From Carallia brachiata (Eukaryota; Streptophyta; Magnoliopsida; Malpighiales; Rhizophoraceae), in contig JADCRB010000023.1 in assembly GCA_021464245.1 (NCBI GenBank), forward strand, positions 490,807 through 554,806: 64,000 nt of DNA. Reading direction: 5' to 3'. This document shows, one piece after another, positions 36,871-49,555 of this stretch (positions are counted from its first letter, which is position 1; the number at the start of each line of letters is the position of its first letter). The notes beneath the pieces are model-generated. The model ran no database searches and was not told where the DNA came from. It saw nothing but the letters and a program-made list of their open reading frames with translations. The position numbers and the translations under genes are program-made.

Positions 36871-38439
36871 TCAATGCCGTTTGAATTAGAAACTCGCGGT
36901 TTTGAAATATGTAAAACTACTTGAAATAAGTTCATTGCAGGCAGCACCCTGGAAATTCGAAGGGCTTCACGGAGTTGAAGCTCATCAAATTACTATTTGT
37001 TTGTTGATGCAGAGAGGAGATAGCTCTTAGGATATCTGTCCATCGACATAGAAAAGAGAGTAGGATTATTTATGAGAAGATGGGAAATGGCCATTAGCAT
37101 TGACATTACTTAGGACGTGGATTTGAAATGCAAGTTGACAAAGGTTTTTCAGGCTTCTGATGGGCTTTTGGTGACGTCTAAGTTTTTAAAAAGGTTGCAT
37201 AGACTGCTAGGCAGATGTGTTTTTTAATAGTTGTATCTATTGCCATGTTGTATGGTTGAGCTAAGCTTGAAAGAAGGGGGGAAAATGAAACGAAAGAAGA
37301 TAAACATATTACTGTTGACTCGGATGGAAAGGTGGACTCGAAGAGTTGCTGGTCGATTAGAATTTAGAGCTATATTGGAACAAAAAAAAAAAAAAAAAAA
37401 GAGAAGATGGGAACTTCCGCATTAGATCCGTCTAAAATAGCTTGGAATTAACTGAAAAAATTAGTAATTATCGTCATACTAGGTCACAGTGATTTGGAAT
37501 ATGTATAACAAAATTATCTTAAGTTGCAACTATAGTGGTACAATTACCTCGAAATACAATGTGCATTCCCTAAGTGTTGATTGGTTTAACCGGTGAACCC
37601 TCATGGTGTTTTTGGAACTGGATCCAGTGTAATCTTATAATAGTTGGAATTGTATCTTTAGTAGACTCAAGCAAGAGAAAAGAAAAAAAAAATGTATGTG
37701 TTTTTCATTTTTCCCTTTTTGTTTTAAAGCTAGATGATTGAATTGAATTGTATGTGTTTTAACAATCACTGAAAATGACTCAAGACGCTTGTTCCTATAT
37801 TTTAAAACAGTCACTACTACACTAGCACATTCTTTCCGACTTTCCCATGGGAAAAGATTTATATGTTTACCCCAATAACCGTGAGTCTATAACTGTAAAT
37901 TAGACTTAGGTAAAAATTTTTGCTTGTAGTATAACTTTTTTTTTTTTTAAATTGTCCAAATGAGTTCAAGGAATTAGTCGGATCCTTACTTTAGACCCAC
38001 ACTATGTATCTCGTGTCATGGTCTCGTGGCCATCTTAATACTTCTGATGAGAAAAATCATCATTAAAGGATAACGAACTCAACTCAAATGGAGATACCAA
38101 GTTAAGAATCGATCGGATACATAACCTTGGGAAAGCATGTCTAAAGAGTAAAGGGTGGGTGGAGTACATGACCTTAAGAAAGAATAATTCATAAGAGGTT
38201 CTTATTTATAGGGTCTATAAGAAAATACTACCGTATGAGTCTATAGAATCATGAGATTATAGTATATATAAATTTAGGATAAGCTTATATGGTGGTGAAT
38301 ACGAGGGAAAATGAGTTCTCAAGACTGAAGTCCAATAAGACCAAATTATTGCTTATAGGCTTTTTTGCTAAAGATGCTAAGTCTTCTCTAGCCCTTTTGA
38401 AAATTTTTGGAGGGAGTTGCTGCTAGCCTCTTGTTATAA

Positions 38440-39462
38440 CACTAGTGTTTTCCAAGGTGCTAAGTGCTAAAAAACGCCAAAGGCTCTTGGAGCCTAGGTG
38501 CAATGCACAAGGTGCAAGCGCGTGCCTGAGCGAAATGAGATGCACTTTTACAAAATAATAAAAATTACTAAAAGAAACATAGAAGCAATTATGAAAAAAA
38601 AAAAAAAACTTAAATCAAATATGATTATAGGAAGAAATTCATAGTTCTAAAAGGTGGCATAGGTAATGTATTCTTATAATACTTAGATGGCAACATCTTG
38701 GAGTGGGGAGACATGGTAGAGATTAATCAAAAAAACGAAAAAGAAAACGTAAACAAACCATGCAAAGGAAGAATTATATAAGTAGATTCCTTTTTTTTCC
38801 TGTTGTTTTACGGTTTTTTATGTCCTTCTGGTGTCTTTTCTTCTCCCTTGGTTCTTTCTTATTTTCTTTTTTTTCTTTTATTGGCCCACCCTAATTTTTG
38901 TTTTTTTTATACTTACGAGAAGAACAATAAAAATTTTTACATGATAAGAGCAGTTACCCACTTCAAAGGCAACTCACACTGCTATTTGCAAAAGATGTGT
39001 CTTTTAGAGTATGAGTGTAAAGCTTATAGTAAATCTCATGCTTGTCATAAAATCTGCATAACAATTCCGTTCACACAACTTATGTTAAAGTTGGTAGCAC
39101 CAAGATAGATTTAACATTTGCTAATTTTCTTCTTATGGTCGTTTCTCATATTAACAGAAAAGCTTCAATCCTGTCTCCCTATAGTATTAAAACTCCTCTT
39201 TTGTTTCGTTGAGGAACTGAAACTTCTATTTTGAGTCGTTGCAACACTAAAACTCTAATTCTACTTAAACATAAAAATTTCGTGCACGAGTCTCAAAAAT
39301 GCAAAAATTCCTCTAAATATCCCTAAGCGGGCCTTAGGAGCACCTTGCACCTATCTTTTAGGCGCGTTAAAAGCGCGCCTAAGCGGCGCTTGAGGAAAGA
39401 CGCCTCGCTTGGGGCATAAAAAAGCCCCCAGGCCACGGCGCTTTAAGTACCCTGGCTGCGAC
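38440..39462. repeat. Dispersed repeat with GCGCCT-rich inverted ends
   Basis: A ~1-kb block. Its left end (38450-38545) holds ccaaggtgctaagtgc, ggagcctaggtgcaa and gcgcgtgcctgagcg. Its right end (39320-39460) holds agcgggccttaggagc, aggcgcgttaaaagcgcgcctaagcg and gcgcttgagg. The two ends are GC-rich and roughly inverted to one another around an AT-rich core, as in a non-autonomous DNA transposon. No transposase is encoded. A 97-codon minus frame over the right end is a by-product of the repeat. Borders are approximate. Confidence 0.6.
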
Positions 39463-40246
39463 ACTGTTAAAAGACCTTACAATATTAAAAGTACCAATCC
39501 TAATTCTCTCTTCACAAAAATGTTTGGTGGGGCAGCCAGGATAGATGTAGGATGATGTCTCCGTGCAAGTTACGGTAGCACAGTCAAAATTATCCATACA
39601 GCGTCGTGGCCCAACCAAGTGGCGAGCATTAAGATGCAAGTTGAGGGTGGCCCACATCAAACGTTTCACCATTAAATGGAAAAAGCAAAAAAACTGAACT
39701 TAAAAGATCAATTCAACATCCAAAACACCAAAGATTCATGTCAAAAAGGGCCATGTAGGATAATAATTCTTACCTCCATAACACCTTCTCTAACTCGTGT
39801 AGTGAAGCCTCTGTGAGTAAGGCTAGAAATTCGACTTCAGAATATGGTTCCTCTATCTTGGTCAAGTGAGGGACAACCAGATGCCCAGATCATCAACCAT
39901 AGGGCAGGGGAAATACCAAAAAGGTGCGGAGAGATAATTTTGAACCTTAACAAGGATTATACCAACCCAGCATAAAAAAAGCAAGAAATACTGGTTCCTC
40001 CTGACAGTTCATCAAGCAGAAAAGCACAACATCCCATTTGCTGGCCTCAGCCTGCCTCCACTATTCATCGGCTACTCCACACAAATCTATAACAATGCCT
40101 AATATCTACAAGACCATCAACAATAAAATTCAGACTAGAAAACAATGAAGCAAGAAAAAAAATATATCTATCGAATGATTACCTCTGCTCAACATTTTGT
40201 GGCACCAAAAGGCTAGGATGATCCGATCCAAGCAAAGACGTCATAA

Positions 40247-43200
40247 TCAAGGGTCAAATTTTTGTCTGACATTGTGAGCCTCTTCTGTTGAATGACCGGC
40301 CTAAAAGTTCAACAGGAAAATGACTCCAATTTTCATTTTTACCTGCCATTCTTCAGACCCAAAATACAGCAACAAACTCACAAAAGACATAGATGACCTC
40401 ATCTGTTCAAATTTTAGTTTCAGCGGAATACCATTTATCCTAAGACAGCCAATGGGACGAAATAGTGCATGAAACCTGACTATCATGGATAAGTGAAACA
40501 AGCAGTGAAGGTGAGAAGTTGAAACACTGATTTGTTATCGGGCTCGAAACAAAGATATGCAAGACAGTAAAGGCTCTCAACTTGAACCAAAATGAGAACA
40601 TCTACACCAAAATTCCCAAATTTTGCAACAGGCAACTGCATGCTATATATTCAGCTCATTAATGCAAATCAGATCCGTAAATCCTGAGTTCTGTGAATAC
40701 TCACATATCCAGAAAAATCATCGACGAAGGTTGACACGACTTGTCTAATTATTGTAAATATAAATTCAACAGGCAGTAAGAAAAATATATACATTAGTCC
40801 AGACTAGCTTACAAATTAGGAAAAATCTCCCTACATTTAAAGATATAATTCAACAGAAGTAACGGTTGTTGGATAGAAATTCCATCGGGAACCGTTGATC
40901 TTCTGAAAGCAAAGAGGATCACAGAGGGTTAAAGAATGAGCTAATGCAGAATTAGGAACGCATTAAGAATCCACTATGGAAAATTCGCCTCTCAATTTGA
41001 TTCAAGAGGCCCACTATCAAGATAATTGGGCCTATCTTCAAAATCCATTAGATAGTAATGCAAATGCCTATAGTGATTACAGCAACAGTTTAAGGAATAA
41101 ATAAATAAATAAATAATGAGAGAAAAAAAATAATAAAAAGGAAAAGTCAGCAGGCAACTTCATTTTGTGTATAACCCAGACAGAAAATCAATGTAATAAT
41201 ATGTCGGGAAAAAGTTGGTGAGTAGGCTGCCTTCATACATATATTTTATGTAATAAAAATTATATTTTATATAATTATAATAATAAAAAATAATATAAAA
41301 AAGTATTACTGTATGTTTCATTTTACATATTTTAATTATAATTATATAAAAAATACTTATAATTATATAAATTAATGGCATATAAATACAATTTGTACAC
41401 AATGCCCTAATTTTTAAAAAGTATTGTTAGATTTTTATAAGAAAATATGTCTGAATTACTGACCGAATGTAATCGATCAAATTTAATGTACAATCGATTA
41501 GATTACAAGTATAATTAAATATAAAAAATAAATTTTTTTCTTATAATTAATTGTAATTACAATCTAATCAATTGTATATTAAATTCGACTAATTATATTC
41601 AAACAGTAATTCAAATATTTATTTTTTTTTAAAATATAATTTTTTTTTATTTTAAATATGCTGATGGGAATGTGTTTACGTTCCTTGAAATGACACTTCA
41701 CTTCACTTTAGAGGTAACAAAAGACAAAAAAAGTCCTCATGTTTGCTGTTATCCACTCGCTATCATTATCCTGGCAAAAGTCAAAAATTGCAACATTGAC
41801 AGTGATGATGCACCAGGAAAGACAAAGAAAAAAGTCACCAAGCAAAGCAACACACAAAATGCAGGAAAACATATCCAAGAAATGTGATAAAACAACATAC
41901 CAACGAAAATGGCACCTGTGGCTGCCAATGAAATAAATGCCTCTAGCAACCCCCAAACGATACAAATTAGAATGTTTGTGTTCAATGTCTTGAGACTGTG
42001 TCAAACAGATCATCTAGAAACTTTTCACAGTCCCATTAGAGCTCTAATGACTTGCAGATTAATTGCAGAAACACACTTAAAAAAAAAAAAAAATTTAGAA
42101 CAAAATGAATTTAAGACGAGGAAATCTAATATGAACTTACTTCAGGCATAGGACATCAACTGCAGAACCAAAAAATTCCCAGTCAGCCTTTAAAACAGAA
42201 AAGCAAGCTTCAAAGAGGGCCAAAAATTGCCCACTTTCTGCCATATATAATAATGACAGTCATGATCTTGATGACGACTGTGATATAACACAGCATTATC
42301 CTATCACATGCGAACATATAGGAGCATGAAGTATAACAAGACTGACCAGACAAACAAACTATAGCAGCTGAAAAGCAAACCACTCAACACAAAATAAATA
42401 CACCAATGAAACAATTAATTCTAAATGAGGCAAATCATAGCTGCTAAATAGCAAAGATTTCAGCCAACAAAATAAATTTATCAGCAAGACAAACGAGTAT
42501 TCACTTAAAATATATGTAACCAGCTCTTGGAGAAATTCCCTCAATATAGTGGTTAGTTATCCCCATAATCTTCTGACCTTCCAAATCTTCCACAAAAAAC
42601 TTCAGAAAACATTAATATTCCTCATTACCAATCATGTCTATGCTTTTTACTGCCTCAAAAGGTTTTATACAACAATGTAGCTAAAAAACCACCCTTCACA
42701 TCAACATTCTCACAATTACAACTCCAATCTAAGTGGACATATTTGGAGATGGATCTAGGAAAACACAGTTTGCTCCAAGTGGCAACTCTTCTCCTCAACT
42801 CAACAAATGGCTGCGCATAATGCACTGCCACTTGCCATTTATGCACTGCCAAGCGGTCTACCTTTATCACACAGCTATACTTATCTTGAGTAACTGCCCT
42901 TTGACACCATCTTAAGATAAATAAAATTATGGACATCACTGCCAAATCTCAAGAAAAATATCAATGGAAATCAATGCGACAGAAACAAAAGGCAAACAAT
43001 TAACATGTATATAAGAAAGACAATATTAAGGTTTTCAGATACATGCTTAAATATCATCAATAAAGTGGCGGCATGGTATTCTAATATCCAAAGATGAGCT
43101 ATGGAAGAATGATGAGGTCTTCGGCAACCTACCAACTCTGTTGGATGCCATTTTGCAACAGGGATATTCAAATGACCGGCCTAAAAACTTCAACACAAAT

Positions 43201-46200
43201 CAAATGGAAAAAAGGTAGGAGCTCACAATTTAAAATTTAAGATTGCAGGGAGCAGGAGCCTGAAGTAAAGGAATGTGTACCAAACAATTGACAGAAATCC
43301 ATATGCGGCAAGAAACAGGCTCAAAAGTCAAAAGCATAAAGGGACAGTTACAGATTCTTACGGCAGAGTAGAAAACGTAAGTTTCTGCAGTGTTGAAAAT
43401 GACGGCATCACAATCAAGAAAGGACAGAGTCTTTAAAAATTCAAAATCATCGACCCTCTTGATAAGCCAAGGCATATACTCATCATGGCGCATTGAAAAT
43501 GCGCCAGCCAACCTGCTAACAATTTTCATGTTAACTGAACATGTAGTTTCACATTGTAGTTTCCGCACATATAAATATACGTTGTTAGTTAGCTATCAAG
43601 AATTGAAAGTCTAACAGCAGAGAAAAAAAATCACTGAAGAATGAAGGAGACTATTAGCTGTTCGTAGCCATTTCCAATAACTATTTTCTAATAAAGCAAG
43701 CTAGTTAGACAACTTTAAAATTTTCCAATGGAGATACCAAATGAACCTAAATAGATGGCAAAGGGTAATTGTGTGGGGTGTGTTGGATTACTGCAACACT
43801 TAAGTCTTGCAAGCATCTAATATGCATATAGCATTCCTTGTGTTTGTCAATGTTACACAGGACTTATTGGGTAAAAATAATTGTCAGATGTTAGTGCAAT
43901 AAAAAAGTGATGGTTAGATAGCATGGTTCACATTTCAACAACCTATGAGCCCAAATATTGCATATTTTATCAGACTGCACTTGACATGTCGTATCATACA
44001 AGAGAGCAGTTACTAAATTGGCATTTGATCTTGCAAACATCTGGAACACATACAGCTCCTCCTATTTGCCTGCACTGTTCAGCCATTATTGGAAAAAAGT
44101 TCGTGTCAATGAATCAGCAATAATTAAAATAGATAAGTACCAGAGCAAAACTAAATATCTTATTAGAATGCATGTGACATATCCTATCAGACAATAGAGT
44201 AGCTACCGAACTAAGAACATGTCTCCTGAAGTCCTAACCATCAAAAGTGCATGAATAATCCAAAGATCAATATGTAACATTACAATGCAAAGAAGAAGCC
44301 AAAAAATTAACAGCGATCAGTATTTCATATGTACGTTTCCAAAAACACATGTTTAATATGATCAAATTAATGTCAAGAAGTTAAGAAATTTAGTAAAACT
44401 CTACTATCTCTTTGGTGGAGGTGTCAGGAAAATTATTGTAAAATGGCCACTCAAGATTCTTTGCCAACTCCAAGGCGGTCATATTTAGCTTTTGTGTCTG
44501 TAGTGGGAAGAAATAAAGATTAGAAAAACCAACAAAGAAAACAGAAAAGCATTCAATCATTTGAAATGCATAAGATCAAGAAAAAGTAGAGGAAACATCC
44601 TGGCAGAAACTTTCTATGAATGATCACTATGATCGTCAAAGCTTGCTTTAGCAAATTTTAGTACAGAAAACAGCAGCATCACCAGCTAAAGCTCTGTCCA
44701 ATGAACCTGCACATGTAACAATGACTTAATCTATGAAATATGAGAGCAATAAAATTGTTCCTTAATTTTCCATTAATTGCAAACATATTAACAGATATGC
44801 TCAAAATAATTCAATAAACTGTGTTACCTGACCAGGAGCACAGGCCCATTGACTGTCAAATAGCACAAGAACATATAAAGCAGCTTTGATAGCTAACTTA
44901 CCCTCAGATCATCAAAAAAGACATTAAAAAAGGATGTTGATCACAAATAACAGCAAGGACAATGAAGTACATAGCAAACTCATTCACATGACACAAACCA
45001 TACATATATTAAAGTGCTTACCTTACATGGCTTTGTTATAACAAACTAGAAACCAAGAACATGGCATAACGCTTGTATAATAACAATATACATATTAAAG
45101 TGTCCATCTTGGTGGCATCATGCTGGTATCAATAGGAGACAATGAAGAAAAAAGATGAAATATTTGAAATGACAAAACAAACTTTTTTCACCAGTAATGT
45201 AGTTTAATTTGATGAAGATAAAGAGAAGTATTTAGCACTAAGTCGAGGAAAGCAAAGAAAGATGGTCCATTTCCAGTTTACACCTAAAATTTCGTGTACA
45301 GCAACAAACATTGGAACAGTGAACAAAAAGCATTTACCCAAGAAATGAAAAATGATAACTCAATAGATCCGAAGAGAAAATACAAAGATATATCAAGCGG
45401 GCACCTACCACCAATACAGCTCTAACCAAAGAGAAGATAATATCACAGAAACTAGAAGGAGAAGACAAATTTTCGAACCATAAAGGAACAAATGTCTCCA
45501 GAAGAGTAAACATACAATTTACAAATTGAATGGGAGAAAACAGTGTAAAAAAAAAGTTAATGAAATAGATCATAATAAAACCATCAACAAGCTGTTGATT
45601 TTACCTGTGAATCAGCATCTCTGGTTTGCAGAATGTCGTATGCCTTCAATTCAGAAAGTGTAGCACATCAGACCTCGACCTTTGACAATAGATTAATGGG
45701 GGCTTGACACCATACCAACAGAAAGCAACTTCAGATCAAAATTGTCACACAATTCAATACCAATGGAAGTTACCTTTGGGTGATGCAATGCAAACCAAAC
45801 CTTGGAACCTGGTATGGGCACAAATAGATCCACGCTCCCATCAGAAACTAAAGACAAAACCTCAAGAAATTGAATCATCTTCTTTGAAGTCCTGTAAAAA
45901 GGGAAAGAAAACAGAATCAGCAAAACTAGTGACATTGATGGGTGGGAAAGGAAGAGAGATACCAGTTAGCCAACTGACTTTAAAGAACTTGTGAACAGCT
46001 AAACAAAATTCGGATGGATAATTTCTAGATGTAACCATTGAAACCTTGTTTGCGCAGCTTCTGAAGGAACGAACGAAAAAGCATATGAGAAGAACAGAAC
46101 ATAGATTATTGATGGCTAGCTAGAAAGGAGATGTCAGAACGACTAGCTTCATTGTGTATGAAGCCATGCAACAAACACGCATGTGAACTCCGAACAATTA

Positions 46201-47687
46201 GCAAATCGATAGAAAAATTACCAAATATGGAAGATCAAGACTGATAACATATTCTATCAACATACTCAACTCAGATGATGTTCAACTACTATTCCTCTTT
46301 GACAGTTTCATGCAATATAAGAGAACCATGGATATCAATCCACTGCAACAAGCACAACCAGAAGAACTGCAAATGAAGCGCAAATAGTACCAAAGCTATG
46401 AGTATGGTGAACTTAAATCCACAAGAGTGATTGAAATAATCATCCATTTCAAACCTGCAATCAACCAGACTCCTAGAGCATACTTCTTTGACAGTTATTA
46501 CAGAGCCCAAAGTTTCAACGTCAACCGCTGTGAAAAAAAAAAAAAAAAACTGGTAATTGGTGGTGAAAGTGGATATTTCTTAGTGGAAGATGCCTGCAGA
46601 AAAAAAAAATAAAAATTCAAGAGAAATAGTGACGAACAAAATTAAAAGATTTACTAGTAAAACTCCGGTAGTTGCACAAAGCCTCCAACAATCCTATATC
46701 ACGAATACACTGCAGCTCCAGAATACTTCTTGGCGGTGATGCACCTGACTGAGACTTTTAACATCAGACAGAAATTTCTTTCTACACTTTCTACACCACA
46801 ATAAAAAGAGAGAAGTCAAAAATTTTCAAGTGTAATCCAACCATTTTCCTAGTCTCAATGATGCCCAAATAAGGAGTTTTCCCACCATGTGTCAATTAAT
46901 TGAACTACTGGAACAAAGGAGGAATGGGTATGGGCGTCAGTGGTACGGTAGAGCACATAAAATCAAATCCTCAACATTGGACGCATCTATCCTGAAATTT
47001 CAATGAAGATCGCGATGCAAACGAACAGATTAAAAGGTTGCAAGGTTTCAGTTAAAAACTGAGAAGTGGGACAATGTGGTTCAAGATTAAGCGTTTGACC
47101 ACACTTGCAAGAAACCTGGAAAACAATGAACAAATCAATCAAATCTTTGCTTATACCCTAAAAAGCTCATTGGGTCAATGTGATCACAGATGAAAAAAGT
47201 ATACAAGAAAAGGAAAGAAAAAAAAAAGTAATCAAAGATTGCTTATTAAAAAAAAAAAAAAAAGGAGATTTGGAAAATCAACAAAATACCTTTCCGTTTC
47301 TTTTAGTTTCTTTCCAGAAAAGATTGGTCAGAAATTTCGGTAGCAGATAAGATAATATTCTTGGGATGCAAAAAAAGACAATCTTGCAAGAAAATATGTA
47401 CAAAAAGATCACTTGCCCGAAAGAAAGAAAGAAAAAAAGAAGACAAGAAAAATGAAAGAAAATCAGTTTATGTAATTAATTTCTTGGACAAAGATTGCGG
47501 TGGTTCCTGTCGGGAAGGGAAAAGAAATTGCGGGAAGAAAGGAAAGACAAATGTTAGGGGTGACCTGGCTGGCTGAAACAGGAATACTTACTGAGGATAG
47601 CATGGGCTTCTGATTACTTGAATTGATATGATGATGATGATGATGATGAGGACGTGGAGGAGGAGGCGATTGCTACTCCGTCGCCAT
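40247..47687 (-). CDS. Unrecognised multi-exon plant gene (partial model)
   Basis: I do not recognise the family. A spliced gene is supported by exons with clean GT-AG borders and compatible phases on the minus strand: 45891-45774 (MIQFLEVLSLVSDGSVDL..., ends FALHHPK), 45643-45605 (AYDILQTRDADSQ), 44497-44405 (starts TQKLNMTALELAKNL), 43512-43362 (LAGAFSMRHDEYMPWLIK...), 43180-43133 (AGHLNIPVAKWHPTEL), 40475-40343 (RFHALFRPIGCLRINGIPLK..., ends SEEWQ) and 40300-40247 (AGHSTEEAHNVRQKFDP, stop). A likely first exon is 47687-47592, ending at a perfect gtaagt donor, but its fifth codon is TAG. A further candidate exon lies at 46744-46655 (ILELQCIRDIGLLEAL). Exons joining some of these are missing from the model, so no full protein can be given. 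No membrane segment, signal or known motif stands out in the confident exons. It could be an expressed gene with an alternative start, or an early pseudogene. Confidence 0.5.
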
Positions 47688-47977
47688 GGCTTTGGCTCCC
47701 TTTCTTGCGTGCGGTGGGAGGAAGAGAAAGGAACGAATGTGAAGAACTCATCTCATCAGATCTGACGTGAAAGTAGCCGTTATGGGTTTTTATAGGTTTT
47801 TTCCTTTTTTCTTTTTATTTATTTATTTATTTATTTATTTTTGTATATAAGTCGGTGGTTCAATTCAATCTCATCACGTGGCATGGGTAGTTTCGTCTTT
47901 CTGTTCTTTCTCTCCCAAATGGCCCTAGCCCATAGCCCATCGGGGTAGTAGGGCCAAATTTTCATATTCCCACTTTC

Positions 47978-48455
47978 TAGCTTCCCAAAGCTCGCTTAGC
48001 TTCTTTGGGCCTAAAAGGCCCAGAATCCGTGATTTACGGAATCTACAATTTCGCGTTTCTTAATATGGTCCAAATTCCAATCCTTTCTGCTTGGGCTGGC
48101 CTACTTATCTCTACTTCCGCTTTTGATACCAATGCTCAACAGCAAACACAATTTTTTTTTTTTTTTCTTTTTAATGTTTTTATTCTGTTTAGTATTAAAT
48201 TTCCTGATAAATAGTGACATCCATCCAGCTGGGGCATACGGATATATGTCTGACGCCATAAAATATGTTAGCCAAAAAAAATTGAAAAAAAAAATAAAAC
48301 ATGTCTCGAACAATTTTATGAGTATATTCTTGATATATTTTAAATACAGTTTAAAACCCGTTTGAAATATTTTTGTAATTTTAACAACAAAAATTAAACC
48401 TAACTACGAATTCCATATTGCATATTTATATTTGTAAACAACATAATAATACACT
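47978..48455 (+). repeat. Copy A of a ~0.5 kb direct repeat
   Basis: This segment aligns in the same orientation with 53632-54190. Shared phrases in order are ttcccaaagctcg, ttctttgggccta, aatccgtgattt, ttcttaatatggtcca, gggctggc, tctacttccgctttcgat or its variant, ttttattctgtttagtatta, ttcttgatatattt and tttgtaaacaacataataataca. The match is interrupted by small indels. Coding potential is absent. Confidence 0.8.
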
Positions 48456-48936
48456 AGCCTATACCTAGTGGTTTGATATTTGAGGAGTTATTGCAATTGT
48501 GTTTCATAGACCTTTTGAGGTTTAGTTCCATTGCTCTTTGTTAGAAAATTCTACAATACTTATGAGTATATGCTTTTTAATCAAAATAAGATTGTTTGAA
48601 TCAATTAGCATCAAAGTTGGAGATACTACATGAATTCTAATATAATACTCGAGGTCAAGTGAATTTCATAGGTTAGCTTCTATTTTACGAAATTTGGTTT
48701 TGATCAAAACCCGACTTCCATGGAGAAGGGACGATAATCCCAACAACTAGTCATGGATACGACTCAATAATTTTGTTTTATGAAAATTGATTTGCCCTTT
48801 TGAGAGTAAAGAGATACTCAATTTCAGGTAAATTGAAATTTTGAACATAATAAAAAAGCTCATCCAGACGAGGGATTGCCTAAAAATTTATATGGAGTTT
48901 TTTTTTTGGGTTTCAGATAGAATGACTTGTAGATCA

Positions 48937-48990
48937 GAAGAGGTCACTACATTTAACCCAAAAAAAAAAAAAAAAGGTCACTACAATTTA
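48937..48990 (+). mobile_element. Tiny poly(A) insert flanked by a target-site-like duplication
   Basis: The phrase aggtcactaca occurs at about 48940 and again at about 48975. A short insert of tttaaccc plus a run of 16 A lies between them. Direct repeats flanking an A-tail are the usual mark of LINE-driven retroposition, here of an almost wholly truncated copy. A simple slippage duplication is the alternative. Confidence 0.4.
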
Positions 48991-49555
48991 TGTATATATA
49001 TAAAGGAAAGGAAGAGGAAGGTTTGCACAACTGCACTTGAAAATTCAAGGCAGAACGTTAGCGTTTATTAGTTAGCCCTAAACAATATCAGATGTGTTTT
49101 GTTCAACTTGAGTTGAGCTTCTTTCTACTGCACATTAATTTTGAATTTGATATAAATCAACCTTAATTTTAATTTGCACATGACCTCAACAATCATATAT
49201 TCTTATATAACTAACTTTTATCCTTTATATTCATAATTATTTTTTTAATAAAAATTAAAAAATTAGTAAAACTCACCGTAAGTCTCTCTATCTCTCATCT
49301 TTCACCTAATCGGTGTATCATTATTTTTGAATGAAAATCATTGCAGTTCAGGTTTTTCAATATCTGTCAATTACTTTGGTTTTAGTTCCTGGCCAACCAA
49401 GACAAGCCCACGTTCGGCCGAAAAACATATGGTGGAACAAAACCAAAAAAAAAAAGAAAAAGCGGAAGAAAGAAAGACAACAGTCCCTGGATGCAACGAA
49501 TAAATAAAAAAATAGGTTAGACAACTGCATGCCAATGCATGAATCTGCAGTTAAG

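Larger units (their letters stand above)
28200..38430. other. Ten-kilobase gene-poor region
   Basis: No gene is supported. Contents are (GA)n tracts at about 28657-28674, 28761-28786 and 29454-29483, a (CTG)n tract at 29512-29531, a (AT)n run of 42 bases at 29173-29214, many A-runs, a (GT)n tract at 35127-35157, SINE-like relics at 29822 and 36790, and a less AT-rich patch at 35160-35460 that may be a decayed element. The segment 36930-37400, ending in an A-run at 37382, could be another retroposed fragment. Open frames up to 145 codons read through simple repeats and have no domains. Confidence 0.6.
47760..49555. other. Intergenic DNA upstream of the unrecognised gene
   Basis: The first ~200 bases are a likely promoter and leader for the minus-strand gene, including a TTTA microsatellite at 47815-47840. 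It is followed by copy A of a ~0.5 kb direct repeat and AT-rich DNA with A-runs. No supported gene is seen. Confidence 0.55.

Noticed and set aside
39379..39672. 97-codon minus-strand frame
   Set aside because: It overlaps the GCGCCT repeat end and has no domain.
41749..42160. Hydrophobic frame (AFISLAATGAIFVG) and a possible 19-base micro-exon on the minus strand
   Set aside because: Splice sites exist, but phases with neighbouring exons could not be confirmed, so a membrane segment is not claimed.
42655..42945. 96-codon minus-strand frame in the unknown gene region
   Set aside because: No clear splice borders and no domain. It is probably intronic.
46289..46510. Minus-strand frame containing WIDIHGSLILHETVKEE
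   Set aside because: An acceptor is present but no donor keeps the frame open into the next exon. Left out of the model.
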